Assembly: GCF_016862175.1 (NCBI RefSeq)
Contig: NZ_BOML01000006.1
Location: 248,001 to 312,000 of the forward strand
Source of the DNA: Paractinoplanes durhamensis
GTDB taxonomy: Bacteria > Actinomycetota > Actinomycetes > Mycobacteriales > Micromonosporaceae
DNA: 64,000 nt
Direction of reading: 5' to 3'
Part shown: positions 7,624 through 15,753 of the stretch, one piece after another
Numbering within the stretch: the stretch's first letter is position 1
How the letters are laid out: every line of letters begins with the position of its first letter
The notes under the pieces: model-generated
The model's input: only the letters and a program-made list of their open reading frames with translations
What the model was told of the DNA's origin: nothing
The model's database searches: none
Translations under genes and position numbers: made by a program

Positions 7624-9191
7624 GCCAGCCTCCCCTGTTGCTGTTGTTGCTGCTGCTCTTCGGCGACGGCCGCGCCCGGACCGAGATCCGGGCTGGCGGC
7701 GGCCGGCAACGGTGCCGGTGCGGCCGGCAGGTGCGGCACCTCGAACGGCGTCAGGTCGTCCTCGGCGGCGAGCACCCAGGTGTCCTTGGAACCGCCGCCC
7801 TGGCTGGAGTTGACCACCAGCGCGCCCTCGGGCAGCGCCACCCGGGTCAGCCCGCCCGGCAGCACCCAGATCTTCTCGCCGTCGTTGACCGCGAACGGCC
7901 GCAGGTCGACGTGCCGCCCGCGCAGCCGATTGCCGATCAGGGTCGGCACCATCGAGAGCTTCACCTCGCGCTGCGCGATCCAACCCCGAGGATTTTCCAA
8001 GATCTTTTCCCGTACGTCGTGCAGCTCCTGCCCGGAGGCCTGAGAACCGATCACGATGCCCGCTCCACCGGCGCCGTCCACCGGCTTCATCACCAACTGG
8101 TCGAGCTGGGTCAGCACGTGATCGAGAACCCCGGGCTCGTCGAGTCGGTAGGTGTCGACGTTCGGCAGCAGCGGCTCTTCGTTCAGGTAATAGCGGATCA
8201 GATCCGGAACGTACGTATAAAGCAGCTTGTCGTCGGCGACACCGTTGCCGACCGCGTTGGCGATCGTCACCCGCCCGGCCCGGGCCGCGTTGAGCAGGCC
8301 CGCGACCCCGATCACCGAGTCGGCCCGGAAGTGCACCGGGTCGAGGAAGTCATCGTCGATCCGCCGGTAGATCACGTCGACCCGCTGCTCACCGGCGGTG
8401 GTGCGCATCGCCACGTCGTTGCCGACGCAGACCAGGTCGCGCCCCTCGACCAGCTCGACACCCATCTCCCGGGCGATCAGCGCGTGCTCGAAGTAGGCCG
8501 AGTTGTAGACGCCGGGGCTGAGCACCACCACGGTCGGGTCGTTGACCCCGACCGGCGCGGCCGCCCGCAGCGCCCGCAGCAGCATCCCGGGGTAGCTCTC
8601 CACCGGCAGGATGCGGGTGGCGGCGAAGACCTCGGGCAGCACCTGGGCCATCGCGCGGCGGTTTTCCATCACGTAGCTCACCCCGGACGGGATGCGCACG
8701 TTGTCCTCGAGAACGCGGAACGTCCCCTGCTCGTCGCGGATCAGGTCGACCCCGGCGACGTGGATGCGGACCCCGTTGGGCGGGTTGATGCCGGCCGCCG
8801 CGCGCAGGAAGTGGGCGCTGGTCGCGATGATCCGCCGCGGCACCACGCCGTCGGCGAGCACCTGACCCGCGCCGTACACATCGGCGAGGAACGCCTCCAG
8901 CGCCCGGATGCGCTGGGCCACGCCGACCTCGACCGACCGCCACTCGGCGGCCGCGATGATCCTCGGCACGATGTCGAGCGGGAAGGGACGCTCGACGCCC
9001 TTGAGCGCGAACGTGATGCCCTGGTCGAGGAACGCCCGGGCCAGTACCTCGGCACGAATGCCCAGTTCCGCACTCGACAACGGCTGGAGAGTCGCGTGCA
9101 GGGCCTCGTAACTTTCCCGGGGCATGCCTAGCTCGCTGAACATCTCGTCCCAGCCGGGGCCGAGGCGGTACTCCTCGAAAAGATCCGCCAT
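7617..9191 (-). CDS. Circularly permuted ATP-grasp protein (COG2308)
   Basis: 524 residues. Motifs RVLEDNVRIPSGVSYVMENR and VMKPVDGAGGAGIVIG are diagnostic of the circularly permuted type 2 ATP-grasp family, predicted carboxylate-amine (peptide) ligases. The first gene of a four- or five-gene operon with alpha-E, a small frame, transglutaminase and a GNAT. The C-terminus after residue about 480 is a low-complexity tail with seven glutamines (EEQQQQQQQGRLAC); its DNA also carries the ribosome site for the alpha-E gene. No proteasome-like Anbu gene, sometimes linked to this trio, is present nearby. Confidence 0.93.
   Translation of the reverse strand: MADLFEEYRLGPGWDEMFSELGMPRESYEALHATLQPLSSAELGIRAEVLARAFLDQGITFALKGVERPFPLDIVPRIIAAAEWRSVEVGVAQRIRALEAFLADVYGAGQVLADGVVPRRIIATSAHFLRAAAGINPPNGVRIHVAGVDLIRDEQGTFRVLEDNVRIPSGVSYVMENRRAMAQVLPEVFAATRILPVESYPGMLLRALRAAAPVGVNDPTVVVLSPGVYNSAYFEHALIAREMGVELVEGRDLVCVGNDVAMRTTAGEQRVDVIYRRIDDDFLDPVHFRADSVIGVAGLLNAARAGRVTIANAVGNGVADDKLLYTYVPDLIRYYLNEEPLLPNVDTYRLDEPGVLDHVLTQLDQLVMKPVDGAGGAGIVIGSQASGQELHDVREKILENPRGWIAQREVKLSMVPTLIGNRLRGRHVDLRPFAVNDGEKIWVLPGGLTRVALPEGALVVNSSQGGGSKDTWVLAAEDDLTPFEVPHLPAAPAPLPAAASPDLGPGAAVAEEQQQQQQQGRLAC
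7629..7635 (-). promoter_or_regulatory. Ribosome binding site that fixes the alpha-E start
   Basis: GGGGAGG on the minus strand, 5 bases before the GTG at 7623. It lies inside the last codons of the ATP-grasp gene, so the two genes are translationally coupled. Confidence 0.7.
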
Positions 9192-9570
9192 GCAAGGAAT
9201 CTACGGGCGGCTCATTGCACGCGCGTAACGAAGGAAATCCGCTCGTCGTGCGACATGAGGAGGGCCGTCGGAACGGGACCTTCCGACGGCCCGGGGCCGG
9301 CCACACCGAGAACGGGGGACTCGATGTCACCGGCAGTCTCACGGTACGCCGGAGGACGGCACGCGAAAAACCCGTGCGGCGCCGCAGAATGAAATAAAGG
9401 GAAATAACCGGCGCGGACCGGCCCCGGAACTTCGGGAGGGCGGCGACAATACCGTGTCAGGTATCACCGTTCCGGGGCCCTGATCAGGGCGCATGCTGGA
9501 GCACAGCACATTCTCAGGTACGCCCATCGACAATGTGGCAGACCCTGACGCCCGTGAGGTGGCCGAACCG
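9192..9570. other. Intergenic region between ATP-grasp operon and DedA-like gene
   Basis: Must hold the promoter of the minus-strand ATP-grasp operon and of the plus-strand DedA-like gene. A perfect 12-bp hairpin (9262-9292) and a looser inverted repeat (9420-9430 with 9469-9479) are visible. No clear -35/-10 pair and no convincing small gene were seen. The plus-strand frame is open from an ATG at 9493, so part may encode 26 extra residues of the next protein. Confidence 0.5.
9262..9292. repeat. 12-bp perfect hairpin in the divergent intergenic region
   Basis: Arms gggccgtcggaa (9262-9273) and ttccgacggccc (9281-9292) with a 7-nt loop. It sits between two divergent genes, where a terminator is not expected; it may be a leader hairpin or a bidirectional insulator. 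Confidence 0.6.
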
Positions 9571-10308
9571 ATGACCGAACTGCTGACCATGATGGCCACC
9601 CCGGTGTGGGCCTACCTGGCGCTGTTCGGCTTCCTGACCGTCGACGCGATGGTTCCGGTGGTGCCGATCCAGGCGATCATGATCACATCCGGCGCGCTCA
9701 CCGTCTACGGCAACCTGGACCTTCCGCTGGTGATCGCGATCGGCGCGCTCGGCATGTTCACCGGCGACTCGATCGCGTTCCTCCTCGGCCGCTCCACCGG
9801 GCATGTCGGCAAGGGCTGGCTCGCCAACCTGCGCGCCCGCTGCGCCCCCAAGCACGACGACACCCCGCGCCCCGAGTCACGCACCAAGAAGGCCGCGGTC
9901 CGCTTCACCCGCGGCCTGCGCCGGCCGGGGCCGCTGGTGCTGCTGCTCTGCCGGTTCGTGCCGGGCGGGCGGATGGCGGCCGGCTTCGCGGCCGGCCGCA
10001 CCGGTTACCCGGTCAAGCTCTTCGTGCTGTACGACGGGGCCGCCGCGCTCTGCTGGGCAGGCTACGGCGGCCTCGTCGGTCACATCGGCGGTACCGCGAT
10101 CACCCAGTCGGCCTGGCGGCTGTTCGCGATCGCCGCCACCGCGGCGATCGTCTTCGGCACGGCCGGCTGGATCCTGGCCCTGTTCGGCGGCCGGAAAGCG
10201 GACGTCGACGAGGCCATCGCGGCCGGCGCCGCCGACGTCACTGCAGCTCGTGCTGCATCAGCTGACGTGCCGCCTCGGCGATCGACCCCGACAACGACGG
10301 GTAGATAG
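9571..10308 (+). CDS. DedA/VTT-domain membrane protein
   Basis: About 245 residues with four to five membrane segments. The conserved DedA core is visible: GDSIAFLLGRSTG, then CRFVPGGRMAAGFAAGRTGY and YDGAAALCWAGYGGLVGHIGG. DedA/VTT proteins are flippase-like membrane proteins that recycle lipid carriers such as undecaprenyl phosphate. The ATG at 9571 is preferred because the first membrane segment follows within about 10 residues; an in-frame ATG at 9493 would add a hydrophilic 26-residue extension. Its 3' end overlaps the convergent lpdA-like gene by 71 bases. Confidence 0.85.
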   Translation: MTELLTMMATPVWAYLALFGFLTVDAMVPVVPIQAIMITSGALTVYGNLDLPLVIAIGALGMFTGDSIAFLLGRSTGHVGKGWLANLRARCAPKHDDTPRPESRTKKAAVRFTRGLRRPGPLVLLLCRFVPGGRMAAGFAAGRTGYPVKLFVLYDGAAALCWAGYGGLVGHIGGTAITQSAWRLFAIAATAAIVFGTAGWILALFGGRKADVDEAIAAGAADVTAARAASADVPPRRSTPTTTGR

Positions 10309-11638
10309 TGATCGTGTGGGCCAGCTGGTCCACGGTCAGGTTGTTCTCGATCGCCATCGTTATCGGCAGGATCAGCTCGCTGGCCTTCGGCGCCACCACC
10401 ACGCCACCGACGATCTGACCGGTGGCCGGGCGGCAGAACAGCTTCACGAAACCGTCCTGCAGGCCGGCCATCTTGGCGCGGGCGTTACCGGTCAGCGGCA
10501 GCATCACCTGGCGGGCCGGGGTGCGGCCGGAGTCGACCTCGTTCTGCGAGACACCGACGGTGGCCAGTTCCGGGTCGGTGAAGACGTTCGCCGAGACCGT
10601 CCGAAGCCGCAGCGGCGCCACCGCCTCGCCCATCGCGTGCCAGATCGCGATCCGGCCCTGCATGGCGGCCACGCTGGCCAGCGGCAGCACGCCGGTGCAG
10701 TCGCCGGCGCCGTAGATGCCGGGCACGTTGGTGCGCGACACCCGGTCGACGGTCAGGTAACCGCCGTCGCCGACATCCACGCCGTACTCCCGCAGGCCCA
10801 GCTGGGCCGTGTTGGGCACGGCACCGACCGCCATGAGGGCGTGCGAGCCCTCGACCGTCCGGCCGTCGGAGAGGGTGACCAGGACGCCGTCGCCGGTGTT
10901 GACCACCGACTCGGCCCGGGACTGGTTGAGGATCGTCATGCCGCGCTCGCGGAACACCCGCTCGATCGCCATCGCCGCGTCCGCGTCCTCGTGCGGCATG
11001 ACCCGCTCGCGGCTGGAGACCAACGTCACCTTCGTGCCCATCGCCAGGTAGGCGCTGGCGAACTCGGCGCCGGTCACGCCGGAGCCGATCACGATGAGGT
11101 GCTCGGGCAGCTCGGTGAGGTCGTAGACCTGCCGCCAGTCGAGAATGCGCTCGCCGTCCGGCTTCGCGGTGGCCAGCACCCGAGGGGTAGCTCCGGTGGC
11201 GATCAGCACGGTAGACGCCTCGACCGAGTACATCTCGCCGCCGTCGGGAATCACCAGCACCTGGTGGGTGTGGCCGAGGGTGTCCTCGCCGAGCAGCGCC
11301 CGGCCGTGCACCACCTCGACCCCGGCCTTGATGAGTTTGGCCTGGATATCGCCCGACTGGGCCAGGGCCAGCCTCTTGACCCGCTCGTTGACCGCCACCG
11401 CGTCGACGGTCACGCCGTCGAGGCCGGACGAGCGGATGCCGAACCGCTCGTTGTGGCGGTAACCGGTCATCACCTCGGAGCTCGCGATGAACGTCTTGGA
11501 CGGCACACAGTCGGTCAGGACGCAGGCGCCGCCGGGACCTTCCGCCTCGACGAGGGTCACCTCCGCGTCGAGCTGGGCGGCGACCAGGGCTGCTTCGTAT
11601 CCGCCCGGTCCGCCACCGATGATCACGATCCGGCTCAC
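10238..11638 (-). CDS. lpdA: NAD(P)H-quinone dehydrogenase of the flavoprotein disulfide reductase family (LpdA/Rv3303c type)
   Basis: 466 residues. FAD-binding GGGPGGYEAA at the N-terminus, NAD-binding GSGVTGAEFASAYLAMG, and the FAD motif YGAGDCTGVLPLASVA. The disulfide motif is GGACVLTDCVPSK, so both cysteines (C-x4-C) are kept. The C-terminal catalytic His-x4-Glu of true disulfide reductases (HPTLSE) is replaced by YPSLSG. The closest known group, M. tuberculosis LpdA, reduces quinones and protects against oxidative stress rather than acting as a lipoamide dehydrogenase. Its neighbours give no pathway clue. Confidence 0.88.
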   Translation of the reverse strand: MSRIVIIGGGPGGYEAALVAAQLDAEVTLVEAEGPGGACVLTDCVPSKTFIASSEVMTGYRHNERFGIRSSGLDGVTVDAVAVNERVKRLALAQSGDIQAKLIKAGVEVVHGRALLGEDTLGHTHQVLVIPDGGEMYSVEASTVLIATGATPRVLATAKPDGERILDWRQVYDLTELPEHLIVIGSGVTGAEFASAYLAMGTKVTLVSSRERVMPHEDADAAMAIERVFRERGMTILNQSRAESVVNTGDGVLVTLSDGRTVEGSHALMAVGAVPNTAQLGLREYGVDVGDGGYLTVDRVSRTNVPGIYGAGDCTGVLPLASVAAMQGRIAIWHAMGEAVAPLRLRTVSANVFTDPELATVGVSQNEVDSGRTPARQVMLPLTGNARAKMAGLQDGFVKLFCRPATGQIVGGVVVAPKASELILPITMAIENNLTVDQLAHTITIYPSLSGSIAEAARQLMQHELQ

Positions 11639-11713
11639 GACTTTCTGCCTCCATGCTCAGGGGTTCTGTGCCGACACGCACTCCCTGTATTCTCCACCAC
11701 CGCCCGATACGGC

Positions 11714-11719
11714 TATCGT
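11714..11719 (+). promoter_or_regulatory. Leaderless -10 of the glutamylcyclotransferase-like gene
   Basis: TATCGT ends 7 bases before the GTG at 11727. There is no ribosome site, and this supports the short start. Confidence 0.4.
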
Positions 11720-11726
11720 CGTCGCC

Positions 11727-12188
11727 GTGCGTCACTACGCCGCGTATGGCTCAAACCTCGACCCGGCCCGCATGCGGGCCTACTGTCCGCACTCGCCCAT
11801 GGTGGGCGTGGGGTGGATAGAAGGCTGGCGCCTGACCTTCGCCGGTGAGGGGGAAATGGGCTGGGAAGGCGCGGTCACCACGATCGTGGAGTCGCCCGGC
11901 GACCGCGTGTTCGTGTCGCTCTACGACGTCCACCCCTGGGACGCGGCGCAACTCGACGAGGTCGAGGGGGTGACCGCCGGGGCGTACCAGAAACTCACCG
12001 TGCGTGTCTCGACCCTCGAGGGCGAGTTCAGCGCGTGGGTCTACGTCTACGACGGTTACGAGGGCGGCCTGCCCACCGCGTGGTACATCTCCGAGATCGC
12101 CAACGCGGCCGAGAAGGCCGGCGCCCCCGACGACTACGTCGAGGACGTCCGCAACCGCCCGAGCGCCACCTCCGCGCCCGAAGTCTGA
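11727..12188 (+). CDS. Gamma-glutamylcyclotransferase-like (AIG2/GGCT fold) protein
   Basis: 153 residues. HYAAYGSNLDPARM is the substrate-binding loop of the GGCT/AIG2 family and the glutamate in LDEVEGV matches the catalytic acid. Such proteins form 5-oxoproline from gamma-glutamyl compounds, though many bacterial members have unknown substrates. A longer frame extends upstream but runs antisense through the lpdA gene; the GTG at 11727 fits the family start. It is convergent with the next gene with a gap of 2 bases. Confidence 0.82.
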   Translation: MRHYAAYGSNLDPARMRAYCPHSPMVGVGWIEGWRLTFAGEGEMGWEGAVTTIVESPGDRVFVSLYDVHPWDAAQLDEVEGVTAGAYQKLTVRVSTLEGEFSAWVYVYDGYEGGLPTAWYISEIANAAEKAGAPDDYVEDVRNRPSATSAPEV

Positions 12189-12190
12189 AT

Positions 12191-13183
12191 TCAGCGGGCC
12201 CGGGCGGTCACGTAGGTGCGGTAGACGTCCGCCTGGTACAGCGGGGTCATGCCGACCGCGTAATACAGCCGGATGGCCTGGGTCGGATTTTCCATGTCCA
12301 CGCCCAGGCCCACCTTCGCCCGGCCCTTGGCGGCGTAGACGGCGAAGGCCCGGCGCAGCAGCGCCTCACCGACACCCCGCTTCCGGTACGCCCGGAGCAC
12401 GCCGAGCCGCTTCACCCAGCCCTCGTTGTCGTCCACGCCGGCGTCGGACGACTGGAGTGCCCCCACGACCCGGCCGTCGACCTCGGCGACGAACCACTCG
12501 TCGAACGAGATCGAGGACTCGTTGCCGATCTGGGTGCGCCACGCCTCGTAGTCGGCGCCGAGATGATCGGTGTCGGCGAAGGCCCGGAAGATCACCGAGT
12601 GCACGGCCCGCAGGTCGCCCTCGTCGTCGCCGCGCACCTCGCGCACGGTCACCCCGGCCGGCGGCGCGGGCGCGGTCAGCGGCACCCCGGCCAGCGACAT
12701 CTGCAGCCGCGCGTGCTGTTTCAGGAAGGCGAACCCGGCGTCCTCGAGCGCCGCGACCAACTCCCCCTCGCTGGCGATGGCGCCGGCGCGCACCTCGTAC
12801 GGGTCGTGGCCGAACTCGGCGGCCCGCTCGGCCATCCGGTCCATCAGGAGGGCGAGCAGCGGGCGCAGGGCCGGCCGGCCGTGCTCCGGCCAGATGTAGA
12901 CGTCGGCGAAGTCGCGGTCGCCCCGGTTCGCGTTGCGCGGGTAGGCCCAGCCGATGATCTTGCCGGCCGGGTCGAGCGCGATCCAGCAGTCGCGGGACAT
13001 GTCGGTGTTCGGCTCGGTGAGCATCTCGCGCACCTCGTCGAGCGTGCAGTCGGGCTCGCCGAACGCCGCGATGTCGCTGGCGTGCACCAGGGCCAGGATC
13101 TCCTCGGCGTCGTCGAGCTTCGGCCGGCGAGTGGTCCAGCCCTCGGGCAGCGCGGTCGTCGCGGCGGCGGTCATGGCGCGCAT
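12191..13183 (-). CDS. Tandem GNAT-fold N-acetyltransferase
   Basis: About 330 residues holding two GNAT-like halves. The C-terminal half has the acetyl-CoA motif LGVLRAYRKRGVGEALLRRAF and ENPTQAIRLYYAVGM; the N-terminal half is degenerate, a layout seen in mycothiol-synthase-like and other double-GNAT proteins. Start candidates are ATG 13183 and ATG 13174; neither has a strong ribosome site. The acceptor is unknown. It is not MshD by obvious motif, but that cannot be excluded. Confidence 0.8.
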   Translation of the reverse strand: MRAMTAAATTALPEGWTTRRPKLDDAEEILALVHASDIAAFGEPDCTLDEVREMLTEPNTDMSRDCWIALDPAGKIIGWAYPRNANRGDRDFADVYIWPEHGRPALRPLLALLMDRMAERAAEFGHDPYEVRAGAIASEGELVAALEDAGFAFLKQHARLQMSLAGVPLTAPAPPAGVTVREVRGDDEGDLRAVHSVIFRAFADTDHLGADYEAWRTQIGNESSISFDEWFVAEVDGRVVGALQSSDAGVDDNEGWVKRLGVLRAYRKRGVGEALLRRAFAVYAAKGRAKVGLGVDMENPTQAIRLYYAVGMTPLYQADVYRTYVTARAR

Positions 13184-13213
13184 CCGACCACGACCCGCCC
13201 GCGTCTGTCGACC

Positions 13214-13258
13214 GATTTCTATCGAGCCAGTTTCTATCGGGCCAGTTTCTATCGGGCC
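13214..13258. repeat. Three 15-bp tandem copies spanning a stop codon
   Basis: The unit agtttctatcgggcc occurs at 13229 and 13244, with a two-mismatch copy at 13214. The TAG of the SCO6745-like gene (13251-13249) is inside one copy, so the terminal codons and an in-frame stop are repeated every 5 codons behind the gene. Confidence 0.85.
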
Positions 13259-13986
13259 AAGCGCTGGCTCAGCGACTGCAGCAGGCCGACCAGCTCGATC
13301 CGCTCGGCCATGTCCAGCGTCCCGTAGGCCTGACCGGCCAGCGCGTCGGCCACCGAGTCGGCCCACAGCAGCCGCCGCACGATCGGCCCGGCCGGCGGGT
13401 AGGGCGGTTGCCAGCCGAAGGCGACCGCGCCGGTCTCCCCCTCCGGGCCGGCGATGATCGCCTGGAGCGGGGTGAGCCCGCTGGCCCGCACGGCCACCAG
13501 GTGCACGCCGAGCCGGTGCTCCTGCAGCAGGTGCAGGGTCACCGCGGCCCGGGCGCCGGGCGCCTGATCGGGCACCGGCATGGCCCGCCACGCGGCGAAC
13601 AGCGGCAACCCGGCATGCTCGACCGCGTCGACCACCCGGCCGGTCAGCTCGAGCAGCCGGGTCACCCGGGGGAAGCCACCGATCTGCTCGATGCCCCATT
13701 TGCACAGCTCATGGAGGTGCCAGGTGGCCACTTCCATCGGGGCGGAGCTCTTGGCGGTCGCCTCCCAGCCGTCGATGACGGCCTCGGGGGCGATGAAGCC
13801 GATGGCCGCGGCCACTGTTTCGGGTCTCACCTCGCCGAGCGCACCGGCCCGCGCGGAGACGTGGTAGGCCCAACCGGACAATCCCAGCAGACGCGCACGG
13901 CGAAGCGTCTGTGGCGACTCGGCAAAGGCGCCCACGATCGTTGCGAGTCCCGTTTTGGCATTGGCGGCAGCCTGTTCGGGGGTCAC
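13249..13986 (-). CDS. SCO6745-like helical protein
   Basis: 245 residues from the GTG at 13986. The segment GWAYHVSARAGALGEVRPETVAAAIGFIAPEAV resembles the conserved core (RAAPLG.V..E.V.A.F..F.P) of the SCO6745 group, actinobacterial proteins with an HTH_67-like fold and no known function. The predicted protein is soluble and helical. It is in the same direction as its neighbours, but the next gene upstream is 103 bases away, so it may have its own promoter. The family call is by memory of the motif. Confidence 0.6.
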   Translation of the reverse strand: MTPEQAAANAKTGLATIVGAFAESPQTLRRARLLGLSGWAYHVSARAGALGEVRPETVAAAIGFIAPEAVIDGWEATAKSSAPMEVATWHLHELCKWGIEQIGGFPRVTRLLELTGRVVDAVEHAGLPLFAAWRAMPVPDQAPGARAAVTLHLLQEHRLGVHLVAVRASGLTPLQAIIAGPEGETGAVAFGWQPPYPPAGPIVRRLLWADSVADALAGQAYGTLDMAERIELVGLLQSLSQRLAR

Positions 13987-14089
13987 GCGCCGATTGTGCT
14001 CTCCCACGCCCGATCTGGAAAATATTCTTCCCGTCTGGCCCCGGAAAAACGCTTTAGTCCGGTTAAGGGCGGCGGCGGGGCACGGTTGG

Positions 14090-15010
14090 TCAATCCGGCT
14101 CGTCCGATTCAAGATCCTCCAGCGCGGCCTGAACGTCGCCCACCTGCCTGCGGGCCGCCGCGGTCTCCCGCTCGGCCGAGCGCCGGGCCTGTTTACGCCG
14201 CGCCACATCGGCCTGCGCCTCGGTACGGCGGCGTTCCAGTTCGGCCAGTTCGGCGTCGAGGTCCTCGACGAGATGCTCGGCGTCCCGCTCGGCCGCCTCG
14301 GACCGCTCCAACTGCTCGTCCGCGCGGCGCTCGGCCGACTGCGCGGCACTCAGTTCGCGGCGTAGCTCCCGGCGCTTCTGCTCGAAGTCGCGCCGGCGCC
14401 GCTCGGCCGCGGCCCGCTCCCGGACCGACTGCTGCGGAAACTCGACGACCTCGGCGCTTTCGTCCTCGTCCTCTTCCACCGAGTCCGGCTCGTCAAAAGC
14501 TTCGTCGGTGACCAGCCGCAGACGCGGCCGCGGCACCTCGCCGAACCCGGCGTAGGTGGCGGCCCGGATCAGCCGCCCGGTCCGCACCTGGGCCGCGATC
14601 GACGGCTCGGCCAGCGCCGCGGTCAGCGTCGCCTCCACCTCGCCCAGCGGCAGTTTCGCCCCCGGCTCGGCCTCCAGCGCCAGCCGCCGGGCCGCGCCGA
14701 CCAGCGCCGCCACCACCTGCCGCCGCTGCGTGGTCAGCTCCCGCAGCTGCTCGCCGTCGAGGCCGCGCTGCGCCTCCCGCAACGCGGCGGACAGCTCGAC
14801 CAGCTCCTCGATCAGCTCCGGCCGGCGTAGTGCGAGCAGGTTGACCACCCAGGCCGCCACGGTCGGCTTCTTGAGGGCGGCCAGGCGCTTCGCGGTGTCC
14901 CGGTCGCCGGACTCCCGGGCCTCGTTGATCGCGGCGGTGCGGGTCGCCACGAAACCCTCCGGCGGCTCGGAGTAGAGCCGCTGGATCACCTCGTCGGTAG
15001 CGCTCGGCAC
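14090..15010 (-). CDS. Conserved actinobacterial coiled-coil protein, function unknown
   Basis: 306 residues. The N-terminal 170 residues form a helical domain (KRLAALKKPTVAAWVVNLLA). An acidic linker (EEDEDESAE) leads to a long charged coiled coil (ERRRRDFEQKRRELRREL onwards) reaching the C-terminus. The first half resembles proteins conserved across actinomycetes that have no assigned role. The GTG start lies 1 base after the stop of the MBL hydrolase gene, so the two are co-translated. Not a transposase or SMC protein: no ATPase motif is present. Confidence 0.65.
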   Translation of the reverse strand: MPSATDEVIQRLYSEPPEGFVATRTAAINEARESGDRDTAKRLAALKKPTVAAWVVNLLALRRPELIEELVELSAALREAQRGLDGEQLRELTTQRRQVVAALVGAARRLALEAEPGAKLPLGEVEATLTAALAEPSIAAQVRTGRLIRAATYAGFGEVPRPRLRLVTDEAFDEPDSVEEDEDESAEVVEFPQQSVRERAAAERRRRDFEQKRRELRRELSAAQSAERRADEQLERSEAAERDAEHLVEDLDAELAELERRRTEAQADVARRKQARRSAERETAAARRQVGDVQAALEDLESDEPD

Positions 15011-15011
15011 G

Positions 15012-15644
15012 TCAGATCGTGGTCCCCGGCGCCACGTGCGCGTACCTGGTGCCGGAGAAGCGTTCCAGGTGCCCGTCGGAGATCTTCGCGCCGGTCGCGG
15101 TCAGCAGCGAGTCGTGCAGGGCATAGGCCCGCCCGGGTTTGACCGCCCGGACGAAGTCGATCGATTCCATCAGCTTCATCCACGGAGCATTCAACGGGAC
15201 GAACAGCGTGTCCACGACCGTGTCCTCCGGAACGGTGAACGAGTCGCCCGGGGTGAATACGTTCGTGTCGCCGTCGGCGATCAGAAAGCCCAGGTTCGCG
15301 ATCCGTGGAATGTCCGGGTGGATCACCGCGTGCTTACCGCCGTACGCACGAACTTGGAAACCCGCCGCGGTGAAATCCTGGCCCGACTCCACCGCGGTGG
15401 CGATGTCGCCGAAGGCGGCGAGCTTGGGCAGCACGTCCGCGTGGGCGAAGACCCGCAGCGCCGGATTGCGCGCCGCCGCCTCGGCAACCGCGGCCAGATC
15501 CAGGTGATCGATGTGCTCGTGGGTGATCAGCACCGCGTCCGCGCCGTCGAGGGCGGACCTTTCACTGAATTCCCCCGGATCGACCACCAGCACTCCACCG
15601 CCGTCGATCCGCAGACAGGAATGCGTGTACTTCGTGATGCGCAC
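15012..15644 (-). CDS. MBL-fold metallo-hydrolase (UlaG-like)
   Basis: 210 residues. The zinc motif is THEHIDHLD (HxHxDH), preceded by YTHSCLRIDGGGVLVVDPG at the N-terminus, the pattern of the beta-lactamase_3/UlaG-like group. A later histidine occurs in YALHDSLL. Members hydrolyse phosphodiester, lactone or ester bonds; the substrate here is unknown. A GTG start with GGAGGGG about 5 bases upstream is clear. Confidence 0.85.
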   Translation of the reverse strand: MRITKYTHSCLRIDGGGVLVVDPGEFSERSALDGADAVLITHEHIDHLDLAAVAEAAARNPALRVFAHADVLPKLAAFGDIATAVESGQDFTAAGFQVRAYGGKHAVIHPDIPRIANLGFLIADGDTNVFTPGDSFTVPEDTVVDTLFVPLNAPWMKLMESIDFVRAVKPGRAYALHDSLLTATGAKISDGHLERFSGTRYAHVAPGTTI

Positions 15645-15753
15645 GGGACCCCTCCGCTGCCGAAACGTAACCGCTAATCACGCAGTCTGCCGGAACCGGT
15701 GGACGTGCGCCGCACGTCCCAGGTGCACGCCTCCACGGGGATCGGAGAAAACC

